10,914 bases of DNA from UBA5336 sp039034035 (lineage in GTDB: Bacteria; Pseudomonadota; Alphaproteobacteria; Caulobacterales; Hyphomonadaceae), in the NCBI GenBank assembly GCA_039034035.1, contig JBCCBN010000101.1, forward strand, positions 1 through 10,914, in the 5' to 3' direction. The translations under genes were made by a program, and so were the position numbers. Positions 1 through 7,704 of the stretch are shown piece after piece (the first letter of the stretch is position 1; each line of letters starts with the position of its first letter). The notes under the pieces were generated by a model. The model was not told where the DNA came from and made no database searches. It worked only from the letters and a program-made list of their open reading frames with translations.

Positions 1-48
1 CTGGTATCAGCACGGCGAGGGCCGTTGCTGGTGAATTGCAAACCGCGG

Positions 49-77
49 CTAGTACAGGCGCACCGGATGAAATTCAA
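49..77 (-). promoter_or_regulatory. Weak promoter candidate reading off the left edge
   Basis: On the minus strand a TTGAAT hexamer (72-77) is followed, after exactly 17 bases, by TACTAG (49-54). This is a sigma-70-like spacing with only partial matches to the consensus (4 of 6 and 3 of 6). It lies downstream of the 76-residue gene and points out of the window, so it could serve the next minus-strand gene. In alphaproteobacteria kdsA and eno often follow pyrG, but that neighbour is not visible here. The rest of 1-155 shows no convincing gene. Such matches arise by chance, so confidence is low. Confidence 0.2.
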
Positions 78-155
78 GGGTAAATCGCCGGCCATGCTGC
101 CGACAAACGCCCGGTCCTCGGGACAAGAACGCTCGGCCTCGCCCCGGCGCCGACT

Positions 156-386
156 TCAGCTGGCGACCTTGTCGAGGCGTTGGCGCATGACGAAACGCTC
201 AAGCGGCATATCCACTTCGACCCGCTCGCCATTACTGAGCGAGACGACCGTGGTGCCAGCTGGCGACTCCAGGGCCGCGGTGATGTGCTCAACATACAGC
301 ACGGCCTGGTGGAAGCCGTCATCGGTTCCAGCCAGGCGGGCCTGGTAGAGCGTGAGCGTATTGGGGCCGGCATTGACGTCGGACAT
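156..386 (-). CDS. Small uncharacterised protein downstream of pyrG (76 aa)
   Basis: I do not recognise this protein with certainty. It starts at ATG 386-384, with an AAGGA Shine-Dalgarno nine bases upstream, and ends at TGA 158-156. It has no signal peptide, membrane segment or cysteine. The first 27 residues are polar. The rest reads as a compact beta-rich module: a hydrophobic strand (AVLYVEHITAALE, about 28-40), then GTTVVSLSNGERVEVDMPLERFV (two strands joined by an S-N-G-E turn, about 44-66) and a basic helix-like tail. The pattern 'I-x(n)-G-T-x-V-x-L-x-N-G-E-x-V-x-V-x-x-x-L-E' recalls FlbD-like small proteins and LytTR-type DNA-binding folds, but this is only a visual resemblance. It is the last gene of the tpiA-secG-pyrG direction, 121 bases after pyrG, and may be co-transcribed. 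Confidence that it is a gene is moderate to good; its function is unknown. Confidence 0.65.
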   Translation of the reverse strand: MSDVNAGPNTLTLYQARLAGTDDGFHQAVLYVEHITAALESPAGTTVVSLSNGERVEVDMPLERFVMRQRLDKVAS

Positions 387-451
387 GGGGAACCATCCTT
401 CTCAAGAAGCTGGGACCGACCTTGGCACAGGAGGCTTAAGATCACCCTTCC

Positions 452-504
452 CCAAACCGCCAAGTTTGGGCAGTTTCGCGAGGCTCCGAGGGCCGGCGGT
501 TTGG
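452..504. repeat. Inverted repeats just after pyrG; possible terminator or processing signal
   Basis: CCAAACCGCC (452-461) and GGCGGTTTGG (495-504) are perfect 10-base inverted copies separated by 33 bases, starting three bases beyond the pyrG stop codon. A second, tighter hairpin uses the same left arm: CCCAAAC (451-457) pairs with GTTTGGG (464-470) around a six-base loop. The two pairings are mutually exclusive because they share the left arm. Neither is followed by a run of U on the minus transcript, so a classical intrinsic terminator is not shown. Attenuation, RNA processing or 3'-end protection between pyrG and the small gene are equally possible. Confidence 0.4.
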
Positions 505-507
505 CGG

Positions 508-2142
508 CTAGACCAGCCGGCTTTGCTTGACGGCAGCCTGGATGAAGCTGGCGAAGAGGGGGTGAGGCTCGAACGGGCGGGATTTGAGCTCGGGGTGGAA
601 CTGGACGCCGATGAACCAGGGATGGTCCGGAATTTCCATGATTTCCGGCAAGGCGCCATCGGGAGAAAGACCGGAAAACCGGACCCCAGCAGCCTCGAGC
701 GTGGGAATGAAGCTGGCATTCACCTCGTAGCGGTGGCGGTGGCGCTCGGAAATATCGTGTGCGCCATAGATCTCCGCCACGCGGCTGCCCTCGCCCAGCC
801 GGGCGGGATAGGCACCGAGCCGCATGGTGCCGCCCTTGTCATCGGTGGCTCGGCGGGTCTCCTTGACGTTGCCGCGGGTCCATTCCTCCATCAGCCCGAC
901 AAGCGGTGTCTCGGCCTGTTCGAATTCAGACGTAGCCGCATCCTTGAGGCCGGCCAGGTTCCGCGCCGCTTCGACGACTGAGAGCTGCATACCGTAGCAG
1001 ATCCCGAAACAGGGAACCCCTTTCTCGCGGGCGAACCCGGCGGCTCGCATCTTGCCCCGGGCGCCGCGTTCGCCGAAGCCGCCGGGCAGGATCACCCCGT
1101 GTACCCCTTCGAGAATATCGAGAGGGCGGGACTCGTCGTCAAACTCCTCGCTGTTGATCAACCGGATGTCGACCTTGACCCGATTGGCCAGACCGCCATG
1201 GTCGAGCGCCTCCATCACCGATTTGTAGGCGTCGGGCACATCGGTGTACTTGCCCACCAGGCCGATGCAGACCGCGCCGTCCGGATTGTGGATTGTTTCG
1301 GCGATATCATTCCAGCGCGTAAGGTCTGGCGGCGGGGCATCGCTGACCCGGAAATGGTGGAGCACTTCAGCGTCGAGCCCTTCGCGATGGTAGGCGCTGG
1401 GGACGTCGTAGATATGGCCCACATCGCGGGCTTCGATCACGCTGGTGGGCCGGACATTACAGAAGCTCGCAATCTTCTGCTTCTCGGTTTCCGGAATCTC
1501 CCGGTCGCAGCGGCAGAGCAGGACATCGGGCTGGATGCCGATGGACCGGAGTTCCTTGACCGAGTGCTGGGTCGGCTTGGTCTTCATCTCGCCGGCGGCG
1601 GGGATGTAGGGCAGCAGGGTCAGGTGAATGAAGACAGCGCGCTCGGGGCCGAGTTCCTGGCCAAGCTGGCGGATCGCCTCGAAAAACGGCAGCCCTTCAA
1701 TATCGCCCACCGTGCCGCCGATTTCGCACAAGACGAAGTCGACGCCTTCGCCCGGATCGCTGAGCACGAACTCCTTGATCGCGTTGGTGACGTGGGGAAT
1801 GACCTGGATCGTGGCGCCGAGATAATCGCCGCGGCGCTCCTTCTGCAGGATTTCGCGGTAAATCTGACCGGTGGTGACATTGTCCGACTTCTGCGCCGAG
1901 ACGCCCGTAAACCGCTCATAATGGCCGAGATCGAGATCGGTTTCTGCGCCGTCATCGGTGACAAACACTTCGCCGTGCTGGCGGGGACTCATCGTTCCGG
2001 GGTCGACGTTCAGATAGGGATCGAGCTTCCTCAAGCGAACCCGATAGCCGCGTGCTTGCAAGAGCGCGCCAAGTGCAGCGGACGCTATCCCTTTGCCCAG
2101 GGAGGACACCACGCCGCCAGTAATGAAGATATAGCGGATCAT
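508..2142 (-). CDS. pyrG: CTP synthase (glutamine-hydrolysing), PyrG
   Basis: Cytosolic enzyme converting UTP, ATP and glutamine to CTP, the last step of de novo pyrimidine nucleotide synthesis. At 544 aa it matches the family length (E. coli 545). The N-terminal synthase domain (about 1-270) has the P-loop SSLGKGIA (13-20), the magnesium region ETDLDLGHYERF (67-78, D71) and CEIGGTVGDIEG (139-150, E140). The C-terminal class I glutamine amidotransferase domain (about 290-544) has PGGFGERG (353-360), the nucleophile Cys382 in GICYGMQL, and His516/Glu518 in VQFHPE. The start at ATG 2142-2140 (MIRYIFITGG) fits the universal family N-terminus; an upstream TTG at 2199 would add 19 unrelated residues and is rejected. 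It lies 58 bases after secG on the same strand and probably shares its transcript. No residue appears missing. Confidence 0.98.
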   Translation of the reverse strand: MIRYIFITGGVVSSLGKGIASAALGALLQARGYRVRLRKLDPYLNVDPGTMSPRQHGEVFVTDDGAETDLDLGHYERFTGVSAQKSDNVTTGQIYREILQKERRGDYLGATIQVIPHVTNAIKEFVLSDPGEGVDFVLCEIGGTVGDIEGLPFFEAIRQLGQELGPERAVFIHLTLLPYIPAAGEMKTKPTQHSVKELRSIGIQPDVLLCRCDREIPETEKQKIASFCNVRPTSVIEARDVGHIYDVPSAYHREGLDAEVLHHFRVSDAPPPDLTRWNDIAETIHNPDGAVCIGLVGKYTDVPDAYKSVMEALDHGGLANRVKVDIRLINSEEFDDESRPLDILEGVHGVILPGGFGERGARGKMRAAGFAREKGVPCFGICYGMQLSVVEAARNLAGLKDAATSEFEQAETPLVGLMEEWTRGNVKETRRATDDKGGTMRLGAYPARLGEGSRVAEIYGAHDISERHRHRYEVNASFIPTLEAAGVRFSGLSPDGALPEIMEIPDHPWFIGVQFHPELKSRPFEPHPLFASFIQAAVKQSRLV

Positions 2143-2200
2143 GGGACTTGACCCTGACCTGATTCGGAGCCGGTGCGCATCCGCCCGATCTCCCGCCAAT

Positions 2201-2671
2201 CTAGTTTGGTGGATCGGCGAAGGGGTCAGATTCGCCGGGCGCAGTCGTGCCAGAGGGTTCGTCGCCGGTATCGGCGCCCGGAGCGGAGGCGGCGCTTGTG
2301 TCTTCCGGGTCGGCCAGGGGATCGGGCTCGGCGGCCGTGTCGCCGGTCAGGTCGTCGCCGAGAATATTGGCATCGGGATCGAGGATATCGATGGGACCGC
2401 TGGCGCCGCCCTCCGATTCGGCCGCGCGTTCGACAGCGGACCGTTCGGGGTCGCGGCTGGCGAGCGTCGTAAGCACGAGGCTGGTGATGAAGAAAATGCC
2501 GGCGAAAATCATGGTGGTCCGCACCAGCGCGCCCGCAGCGCCGCGGCCTGACAGCATGCTGCCGCTGCCGCCGCCAATGCCGAGGGCCCCGCCCTCAGAG
2601 CGCTGGAGCAGCACGATGATCGTAATGGCCAGGCAGGCGAGGATATGAACGGCGAGAATGACGTTTTGCAT
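2201..2671 (-). CDS. secG: Preprotein translocase subunit SecG
   Basis: Small inner-membrane subunit of the SecYEG channel that assists protein export. Two membrane segments are visible (about 3-22 and 52-71), joined by the glycine-rich, polar loop typical of SecG: LLQRSEGGALGIGGGSGSML (21-40). The core of about 73 residues is followed by an 83-residue tail very rich in D, E, A, S, G and P, with repeated DP(L/F)ADP units (117-122 and 149-154). The total of 156 aa is therefore longer than E. coli SecG (110 aa). Acidic low-complexity tails are common in alphaproteobacterial SecG. The start ATG 2671-2669 has an AGGA motif six bases upstream. The position between tpiA and pyrG is a typical alphaproteobacterial arrangement. 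Confidence 0.93.
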   Translation of the reverse strand: MQNVILAVHILACLAITIIVLLQRSEGGALGIGGGSGSMLSGRGAAGALVRTTMIFAGIFFITSLVLTTLASRDPERSAVERAAESEGGASGPIDILDPDANILGDDLTGDTAAEPDPLADPEDTSAASAPGADTGDEPSGTTAPGESDPFADPPN

Positions 2672-2721
2672 GGGGGGTCCTGAATGGCAGCCGATACCGG
2701 CGCGCGGGCGTTCAAGCGCGC

Positions 2722-2750
2722 TCGATAGGCGGAAATTACGCTCGCGCCAA
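2722..2750 (-). promoter_or_regulatory. Candidate promoter for secG-pyrG
   Basis: In the 121-base tpiA-secG gap, the minus strand reads TTGGCG (2750-2745), a 17-base spacer and TATCGA (2727-2722), about 50 bases before the secG ATG. Spacing is ideal, and each hexamer matches four of six consensus positions. If real, secG and pyrG can be transcribed independently of tpiA. No terminator with a T-run is evident after tpiA, so read-through is also likely. This is a sequence-pattern call only. Confidence 0.3.
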
Positions 2751-2792
2751 GCCTTGGGGCGGCGGGTTTGTCAGTGTGCGGGTGACGGCTTT

Positions 2793-3551
2793 CTAGCCGC
2801 GCGCTGCGCCGTAGATGGCGAGAAAATCATCTGCCTTCAAGCTGGCACCGCCGATCAGCCCACCATTCACATTCGGAATGGCGAGGATTTCGGCGGCATT
2901 GGCGGGCTTCATCGAGCCGCCATAGAGGATCGGGGTCAGCGCGCCAGCGGCCCCATGGTGCTCGACGAGAATCGTCCGGATATGTGCATGGGCGCTTTCG
3001 ATTTCCGCTAGCGTCGGGGTCTCGCCGGTCCCGATGGCCCATTTCGGTTCATAGGCAACGACGAAGGACGCTTCATCCCGCGGCGGGTCGAAATACGGCA
3101 TCGATTTGAGCAGGACCCGTGCGTTCACACGGTCGGTTTCGCCGCGCTGGCGCTCATTGTAGTTCTCACCGATGCAGATGATCGGGACAAGGCCCGCATC
3201 GAGGGCGGCATAGGCCTGTTCCTGGACATAGGCGCTGCGCTCGGCATGGTCTTCGCGGCGCTCGGAATGGCCGATGATGACATGGCTGGCCCCGGCATCC
3301 TTGAGCATGGGCGCGGAAATGTCGCCTGTGTGAGCACCGCTGGTGGCAGGATGGCAGGATTGTCCGCCCACCATCAGCGGCGAACCGGAGGCCATCTCGG
3401 CCATGGCGGCGATCAAGGTGGTGGGCGGGCACAGAAGGCAGTCGGCGTCGCTATGGGCGCTATCGAGGCCGGCAATGACCTTACCGGCTTCGTCGAGGGC
3501 ACTGCGCAGCCCGTTCATCTTCCAGTTTCCGGCGATCAACGTTCGTGCCAT
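2793..3551 (-). CDS. tpiA: Triosephosphate isomerase, TpiA
   Basis: Cytosolic glycolytic/gluconeogenic enzyme interconverting dihydroxyacetone phosphate and glyceraldehyde 3-phosphate. Its 252 aa cover a complete TIM barrel. Visible catalytic and binding residues are Asn9 and Lys11 in GNWKMNG, the electrophile His95 in IIGHSERR, the general base Glu168 in YEPKWAIGTG (active-site loop follows), and the phosphate-binding LYGGSMKPAN (209-218) and GGLIGGASL (230-238). The start ATG 3551-3549 is backed by a strong AAGGAG Shine-Dalgarno (3564-3559) seven bases upstream. It is the first gene of the minus-strand group and is divergent from ppiD across an 81-base gap. Nothing in it is anomalous. Confidence 0.98.
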   Translation of the reverse strand: MARTLIAGNWKMNGLRSALDEAGKVIAGLDSAHSDADCLLCPPTTLIAAMAEMASGSPLMVGGQSCHPATSGAHTGDISAPMLKDAGASHVIIGHSERREDHAERSAYVQEQAYAALDAGLVPIICIGENYNERQRGETDRVNARVLLKSMPYFDPPRDEASFVVAYEPKWAIGTGETPTLAEIESAHAHIRTILVEHHGAAGALTPILYGGSMKPANAAEILAIPNVNGGLIGGASLKADDFLAIYGAARG

Positions 3552-3632
3552 GCCTCGGCTCCTTGCAACTCATACGGCGCTCGCCTAGCAAGCAAGCCTC
3601 ATGCAAACAAGACGCGGCCCAGGACCACTGCC
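3552..3632. promoter_or_regulatory. Divergent tpiA / ppiD-trp promoter region
   Basis: These 81 bases must hold the start signals for both the tpiA and the ppiD-trp transcripts unless one begins inside the opposing gene. Toward ppiD, TTGCAA (3563-3568), a 17-base spacer and TAGCAA (3586-3591) form a weak sigma-70-like candidate. Toward tpiA, TTGTTT with a 17-base spacer and TAGGCG is an even weaker match. The Shine-Dalgarno of tpiA (3559-3564, minus strand) and of ppiD (AGGA 3621-3624) flank the gap. No trp leader peptide, no run of tryptophan codons and no terminator/antiterminator pair is visible. Confidence 0.4.
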
Positions 3633-5543
3633 ATGCTGACAATGATGCGAAACATGCTTCGGTCGAAGTTTTCCGGGCTGTTGTTTCTCCTGATCATCAT
3701 TTCGATGGCCGTTTGGGGGACCACAGATATCTTCGCGCCCAGCACGGGCGGCAATATCATCAAGGCGGGCGACCGGGCGCTGACGGTGCGCGATATCGAC
3801 CGTACGTTGGAATTTTTCCTGTCGCGCCAACGCAATGAAGGCGGCACGGTACTGACCCGGGAGCAAGCGGTTGAACAGGGGGTGATCGACCAATTGTTCG
3901 CGGTGGAAGCCTCACGAACCGCCAACCTTGGTTATGCCTCACAGATCGGCGCAGTGGCGACCGACGCGGCCGTACTGGCTGACATCCAGAAGACCCCCGC
4001 CTTCCAGAGCGAGATCACTGGCGCCTTTGACCTCGACACCTACCGATTGGCTCTCAGGCGTGCGGACCTGACGCCGACGCTCTATGAGCAGGATGTGAAA
4101 GACGCCATGACGCTCAGCTATATCAGCGGCGCGGCCAATGGTGCGCTGCAGCCGCCATCGATCCTCGGGCGAATCCGGGCGATACAGCTTGCGGAGACGC
4201 GGACCGTGTCCTGGTTCACGGTGGATGCGGACACGGTGGGTCCGATCGAGCCGCCGAGCGATGCGGACCTAGCGGCGTACTATGAAGCGAACCAGGCCGT
4301 GTTCGGTGTCCCCGAGTTGCGGACGGTGGATGTCATAAGTCTTTCTGCCGATGATTTCGTCCACCAGGTAGCGGTGCCCGACGAGGATTTGCAGACGTTC
4401 TACGAAGCCACCAAGGCCCAGCGGTTTTCGACACCGGAACAGCGGAGCTTCACCGAAGTGGTGGCGAGCAATGAAGCGGACGCCCGGATCCTTTTCGGCA
4501 AAATGGCGGGCGGGGCTTCCCTGTCCGAAAGTACCGATCCGGAACTGGTGAGCCTTTCGGAGCGCACTGCGCTGCGGAGTGACCTGGTGATCGAGGCGCT
4601 GGCAGAGGGCCTGTTCGCGCCCACCAGTCGGGAGGGATCGGTGGTTGGACCGGTCGAGCAGGATGGGTTGTGGATCGTTGCGCGCTTGAACGCGGTGATC
4701 CCGGGCGATCCGTTTCCGTTCGAGGACGTGCGGAGCACAATTGCCGGTGAGTTGGCGGTGACCGAGGCGGAGGGGCTCTATTTCAACGCAACAGCGGAAA
4801 TCCAGTCACTGATCGGCGCGGGGCTGAGCCTGCGGGAAATGGCCGAACAATTGGGCGTACCGGTCATCCGGCGGCTGCCGATTGCGGAGAATGGGCGGAC
4901 CCGCGAAGGGGGGCCGTATCTCGGACTGACGGATGCGCCGGAGTTGGTCGAAGAGATCTTCGGAACGCCGGAAGGGTTTGTCACCAATCCGGTGGAATAT
5001 GGCGAGAACGTCACGCTAATCGCTGAGGTCCAGGCGATTGCTGAGGCCTATACGCCGCCGCTGGAAGAGATTCGCGAGCAAGTCGAGGCGCGTTACCGGG
5101 CCGAGACGATGAATACCGCCGTCCAGGCGCTGGCCGATGATCTGAGGGAGCGGGTTGTGAGCGGTGCGGTGGACTTTGAAGCCGCCGCCGACGGTGTTGG
5201 CCGGGATTTGGTGGTGCCCGACCAGGCCATCAGCCGGGCGAATTTCGATGTGGGCCTGCCGCCCTCCTCGCTGCAGGCGGTGTTTTCGGCCAGCGAAGAT
5301 AATGTGATCACCGCGGCTGGCCCCCTGCCCGGCCAGGTGACGCTGGTTCGGGTGAACACGATCACCGCGCCGACGGACGAGGAAATCGAGTTCCTGAGCG
5401 GCGCTGAGTTGCCGCGCCTGACCAGTGCCCTGCAGAACGACATGCTGGCTGCGCTCGATAGCCAGGTGCGCGATGCCGTGGGTTTTGAAGCCAACACCGC
5501 TGCGCTGGAGGCTTACAAAACCAGCATCGCCACGCCGCAATGA
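3633..5543 (+). CDS. ppiD: PpiD-like periplasmic folding factor (SurA/parvulin-type)
   Basis: Membrane-anchored periplasmic chaperone of the PpiD family, expected to sit near the Sec channel and help newly exported proteins fold. At 636 aa its size is close to E. coli PpiD (623). It has a short basic N-terminus (MRNMLRSKF), one membrane anchor (about 13-30), a SurA_N-like helical chaperone domain (about 40-195) and a parvulin domain starting near 248, where RFSTPEQRSFTEVVAS (264-279) and the following DARILFGKMAGGAS are recognisable. A further alpha/beta stretch leads to the C-terminus. The parvulin domain looks degenerate, as in many PpiD proteins, so isomerase activity is uncertain. The start ATG 3633 has AGGA eight bases upstream; ATGs at 3642, 3645 and 3654 are alternatives. 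The end overlaps trpE by ATGA. Confidence 0.85.
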   Translation: MLTMMRNMLRSKFSGLLFLLIIISMAVWGTTDIFAPSTGGNIIKAGDRALTVRDIDRTLEFFLSRQRNEGGTVLTREQAVEQGVIDQLFAVEASRTANLGYASQIGAVATDAAVLADIQKTPAFQSEITGAFDLDTYRLALRRADLTPTLYEQDVKDAMTLSYISGAANGALQPPSILGRIRAIQLAETRTVSWFTVDADTVGPIEPPSDADLAAYYEANQAVFGVPELRTVDVISLSADDFVHQVAVPDEDLQTFYEATKAQRFSTPEQRSFTEVVASNEADARILFGKMAGGASLSESTDPELVSLSERTALRSDLVIEALAEGLFAPTSREGSVVGPVEQDGLWIVARLNAVIPGDPFPFEDVRSTIAGELAVTEAEGLYFNATAEIQSLIGAGLSLREMAEQLGVPVIRRLPIAENGRTREGGPYLGLTDAPELVEEIFGTPEGFVTNPVEYGENVTLIAEVQAIAEAYTPPLEEIREQVEARYRAETMNTAVQALADDLRERVVSGAVDFEAAADGVGRDLVVPDQAISRANFDVGLPPSSLQAVFSASEDNVITAAGPLPGQVTLVRVNTITAPTDEEIEFLSGAELPRLTSALQNDMLAALDSQVRDAVGFEANTAALEAYKTSIATPQ

Positions 5544-7054
5544 GCACGAACGCATCGCCCGGGAAAGGCTCGGGGCGCACCGGAAAAAGCGCGAGCGGAA
5601 ACCGGGGGCGCAAGGCCGCTGGCGCATCGCTTGCCAAGCTGATCGTCCGGCGCCGGATCGGTGATGTGGAAACTCCGGTTGGGGCCGCATTGAAACTCGG
5701 GCCGACCGAGCCGGGCTCGTTCCTGTTTGAGTCGATCCATGGCGGCGAACGGTTGGGCCGGTATTCCTTTGTCGGGCTCAAGCCATTGCGTTGGTTCCGT
5801 GTTGTCGACGGCCGGGCGGAAACCGGCACCGAAATGGATTTCTCCGATGCCGCCCCGGTGAAGGCCGAACCGGTTGATGCGCTGCGCACCTTTGCCAAAA
5901 ACGCCCGGGCAGAAACCGGGGAAGACCTGCCGCCCATGGCGTCAGGCGCGTTCGGCTATATCGGCTATGACATGATCCGGCATGTGGAGCCCGTCACAAT
6001 CGCGGCCGATGATGCTCTGGGCGTGCCCGAAGCGTTGTTGGTGGTTCCGTCGCTGGTGATCATATTCGACCATCTCTATCAGGAACTGATCCTGGTGGCC
6101 CGGGTCGAAGGCGGCGAGACGACGGCCGCGGAAGCCGCACTCGACGGGCTTGAGCAGGCACTCGACAGCCCCGCACCGATGGCGCCGAGCGGAGCAAACG
6201 CGGCCGATGCGCCAGCGTTCTCCTCCAATACCAGCCAGGCGCGGTATCACGAGTTCGTCGAAGAGGCGCAGGACTACATCAAGGCGGGCGACATCTTCCA
6301 GGTGGTGCCAAGCCAGCGCTTTTCAGCGCGCTATGACCGGCAGTCGATTTCGATGTACCGGGCGCTGAGGGGCCTCAACCCCAGCGCGTTCATGTTTCAT
6401 ATGGCGCTGGGACCGCTGACGCTGGTCGGGTCGAGCCCGGAGATTCTCGTGCGGGTTCGGGATGGACGGGTGGCCATTCGCCCGATTGCCGGCACGCGGC
6501 CCCGGTCCGGCGATCCCGACGAGGATGCGCGCCGCGCTGCGGACCTACTGGCGGATGAGAAGGAGTGCGCCGAGCATCTCATGCTGCTGGACCTGGGGCG
6601 GAACGATGTTGGCCGCGTGGCGGCCTGGGGGTCGGTAACGGTGACCGAGCAATTCATTGTCGAGCGCTATTCCCATGTCATGCACATCGTCTCCCACGTG
6701 GAGGGCGACCTGCGCGAGGGGCTGGATGCGGTGGATGCGCTTTTCGCCGGCTTTCCAGCGGGCACCGTTTCGGGCGCGCCGAAGATCAGAGCGATGCAGA
6801 TCATCGACGCGCTGGAGACCAGCCGGCGCGGCGTCTATGGCGGCGCGGTGGGCTATTTCGGCTGGAACGGCGATCTCGACACCTGTATTGCCCTGCGCAC
6901 GGCGGTGCTGAAGGATGACCAGGTGCATATTCAGGCCGGCGGAGGGGTCGTGCTCGATAGCGACCCGCAATACGAATATGAAGAGACGCTGCACAAGGCG
7001 AATGCGCTAAAGCGGGCCGTGCAGCAGGCCGCGAGGTTCGAGTTCGACCAATGA
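5540..7054 (+). CDS. trpE: Anthranilate synthase component I, TrpE
   Basis: With TrpG it converts chorismate and glutamine (or ammonia) to anthranilate, the committed step of tryptophan synthesis, in the cytosol. At 504 aa it has the usual length. The first ~30 residues are a basic Ser/Gly/Lys-rich extension without homology I recognise. Family motifs are FLFES (61-65) and GRYSFVG (73-79) of the tryptophan-feedback pocket, NPSAFMFHM (280-288), PIAGTRPR (315-322), DEKECAEHLMLLDLGRND (339-356), PAGTVSGAPK (407-416), GGAVGYFGWNGD (434-445) and QAGGGVVLDSDP (465-476). Together these form the chorismate/Mg site. The start ATG overlaps the ppiD stop (ATGA) and has no clear Shine-Dalgarno, so translation is probably coupled to ppiD. 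TrpE and TrpG are separate here, unlike the fused trpE(G) of many Rhizobiales. Confidence 0.97.
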   Translation: MSTNASPGKGSGRTGKSASGNRGRKAAGASLAKLIVRRRIGDVETPVGAALKLGPTEPGSFLFESIHGGERLGRYSFVGLKPLRWFRVVDGRAETGTEMDFSDAAPVKAEPVDALRTFAKNARAETGEDLPPMASGAFGYIGYDMIRHVEPVTIAADDALGVPEALLVVPSLVIIFDHLYQELILVARVEGGETTAAEAALDGLEQALDSPAPMAPSGANAADAPAFSSNTSQARYHEFVEEAQDYIKAGDIFQVVPSQRFSARYDRQSISMYRALRGLNPSAFMFHMALGPLTLVGSSPEILVRVRDGRVAIRPIAGTRPRSGDPDEDARRAADLLADEKECAEHLMLLDLGRNDVGRVAAWGSVTVTEQFIVERYSHVMHIVSHVEGDLREGLDAVDALFAGFPAGTVSGAPKIRAMQIIDALETSRRGVYGGAVGYFGWNGDLDTCIALRTAVLKDDQVHIQAGGGVVLDSDPQYEYEETLHKANALKRAVQQAARFEFDQ

Positions 7055-7632
7055 CCCAGCAGATCCTCGTCATCGACAATTATGACAGCTTCACCTGGAA
7101 CCTCGTCCACTATCTCCACGATGTGGGGGCTGACACCGAAGTTGTTCGCAATGACGCGCTCACCACCGATGAGGCCCTGGCCCAGGGCGCCGATGGGGTG
7201 CTTCTGTCGCCGGGGCCGTGCACCCCGAATGAGGCTGGCATCTGCATGGATGTGGTGAAGAAAGCGCCGGCGGGACTGCCTATTCTGGGCGTCTGTCTCG
7301 GGCACCAGGCGATCGGCCAGGCGCTGGGCGGCACCGTGGTCACCGCGAAGGAAATCCGCCATGGCAAGATCTCGACGATCCGGACGTCGAAACAGGGCCT
7401 GTTCGAGGACTTGCCGGAGCAGTTTGATGTGGTGCGCTATCATTCGCTATCGGTGCTGAGCTCTGCCATGCCGCAATCGCTCCGAACCGATGCGACGACC
7501 CCGGATGGAGACGTCATGGCTGTGAGACACGTGACCCGGCCGGTGTATGGGCTGCAGTTTCACCCAGAGAGCATCGCCACCGACCACGGGCATACGATAT
7601 TGGAGAATTGGTTGGGCGTGTTTGCGGGTTAG
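7051..7632 (+). CDS. trpG: Anthranilate synthase component II (glutamine amidotransferase), TrpG
   Basis: It hydrolyses glutamine and passes ammonia to TrpE. At 193 aa it is a full-length class I amidotransferase. It begins with ILVIDNYDSFTWNLV (5-19), has the oxyanion region SPGPCTP (53-59), the nucleophile Cys82 in GVCLGHQ, the interface motif HGK (104-106), and the triad partners His171/Glu173 in QFHPES. In some bacteria the same subunit also serves aminodeoxychorismate synthase (PabA); no pabB or pabC is present here, and the position between trpE and trpD favours TrpG. The start overlaps the trpE stop by ATGA, with only a weak, distant GAGG upstream, which suggests translational coupling and roughly equal subunit amounts. 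Confidence 0.96.
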   Translation: MTQQILVIDNYDSFTWNLVHYLHDVGADTEVVRNDALTTDEALAQGADGVLLSPGPCTPNEAGICMDVVKKAPAGLPILGVCLGHQAIGQALGGTVVTAKEIRHGKISTIRTSKQGLFEDLPEQFDVVRYHSLSVLSSAMPQSLRTDATTPDGDVMAVRHVTRPVYGLQFHPESIATDHGHTILENWLGVFAG

Positions 7633-7704
7633 GGCCGGGCTCGCTTGGCGGCCGTTGCCGGGCCCACCCCCTCTTCCCACGGCTCGACCGACCCGCTACC
7701 CCCT

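Noticed and set aside
1..155. Possible gene at the left edge
   Set aside because: Frames here (for example 25-348 plus and 74-463 minus) are Arg/Ser-rich shadows overlapping the 76-residue gene, with no homology I recognise.
1099..2151. 350-codon open frame on the plus strand
   Set aside because: It is antisense to pyrG, whose catalytic motifs are complete, and shows no domain or Shine-Dalgarno of its own.
3246..3632. 129-residue N-terminal extension of ppiD
   Set aside because: It would run antisense through tpiA. The AGGA before ATG 3633 and the anchor-type N-terminus fit the shorter start.
3552..3632. Possible trp leader/attenuator before the ppiD-trp group
   Set aside because: There is no small frame with clustered tryptophan codons and no alternative hairpin pair in the gap.
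5016..5690. 224-codon minus-strand frame across the ppiD/trpE junction
   Set aside because: It is antisense to two genes coupled by an ATGA overlap; the composition is that of a mirror frame.
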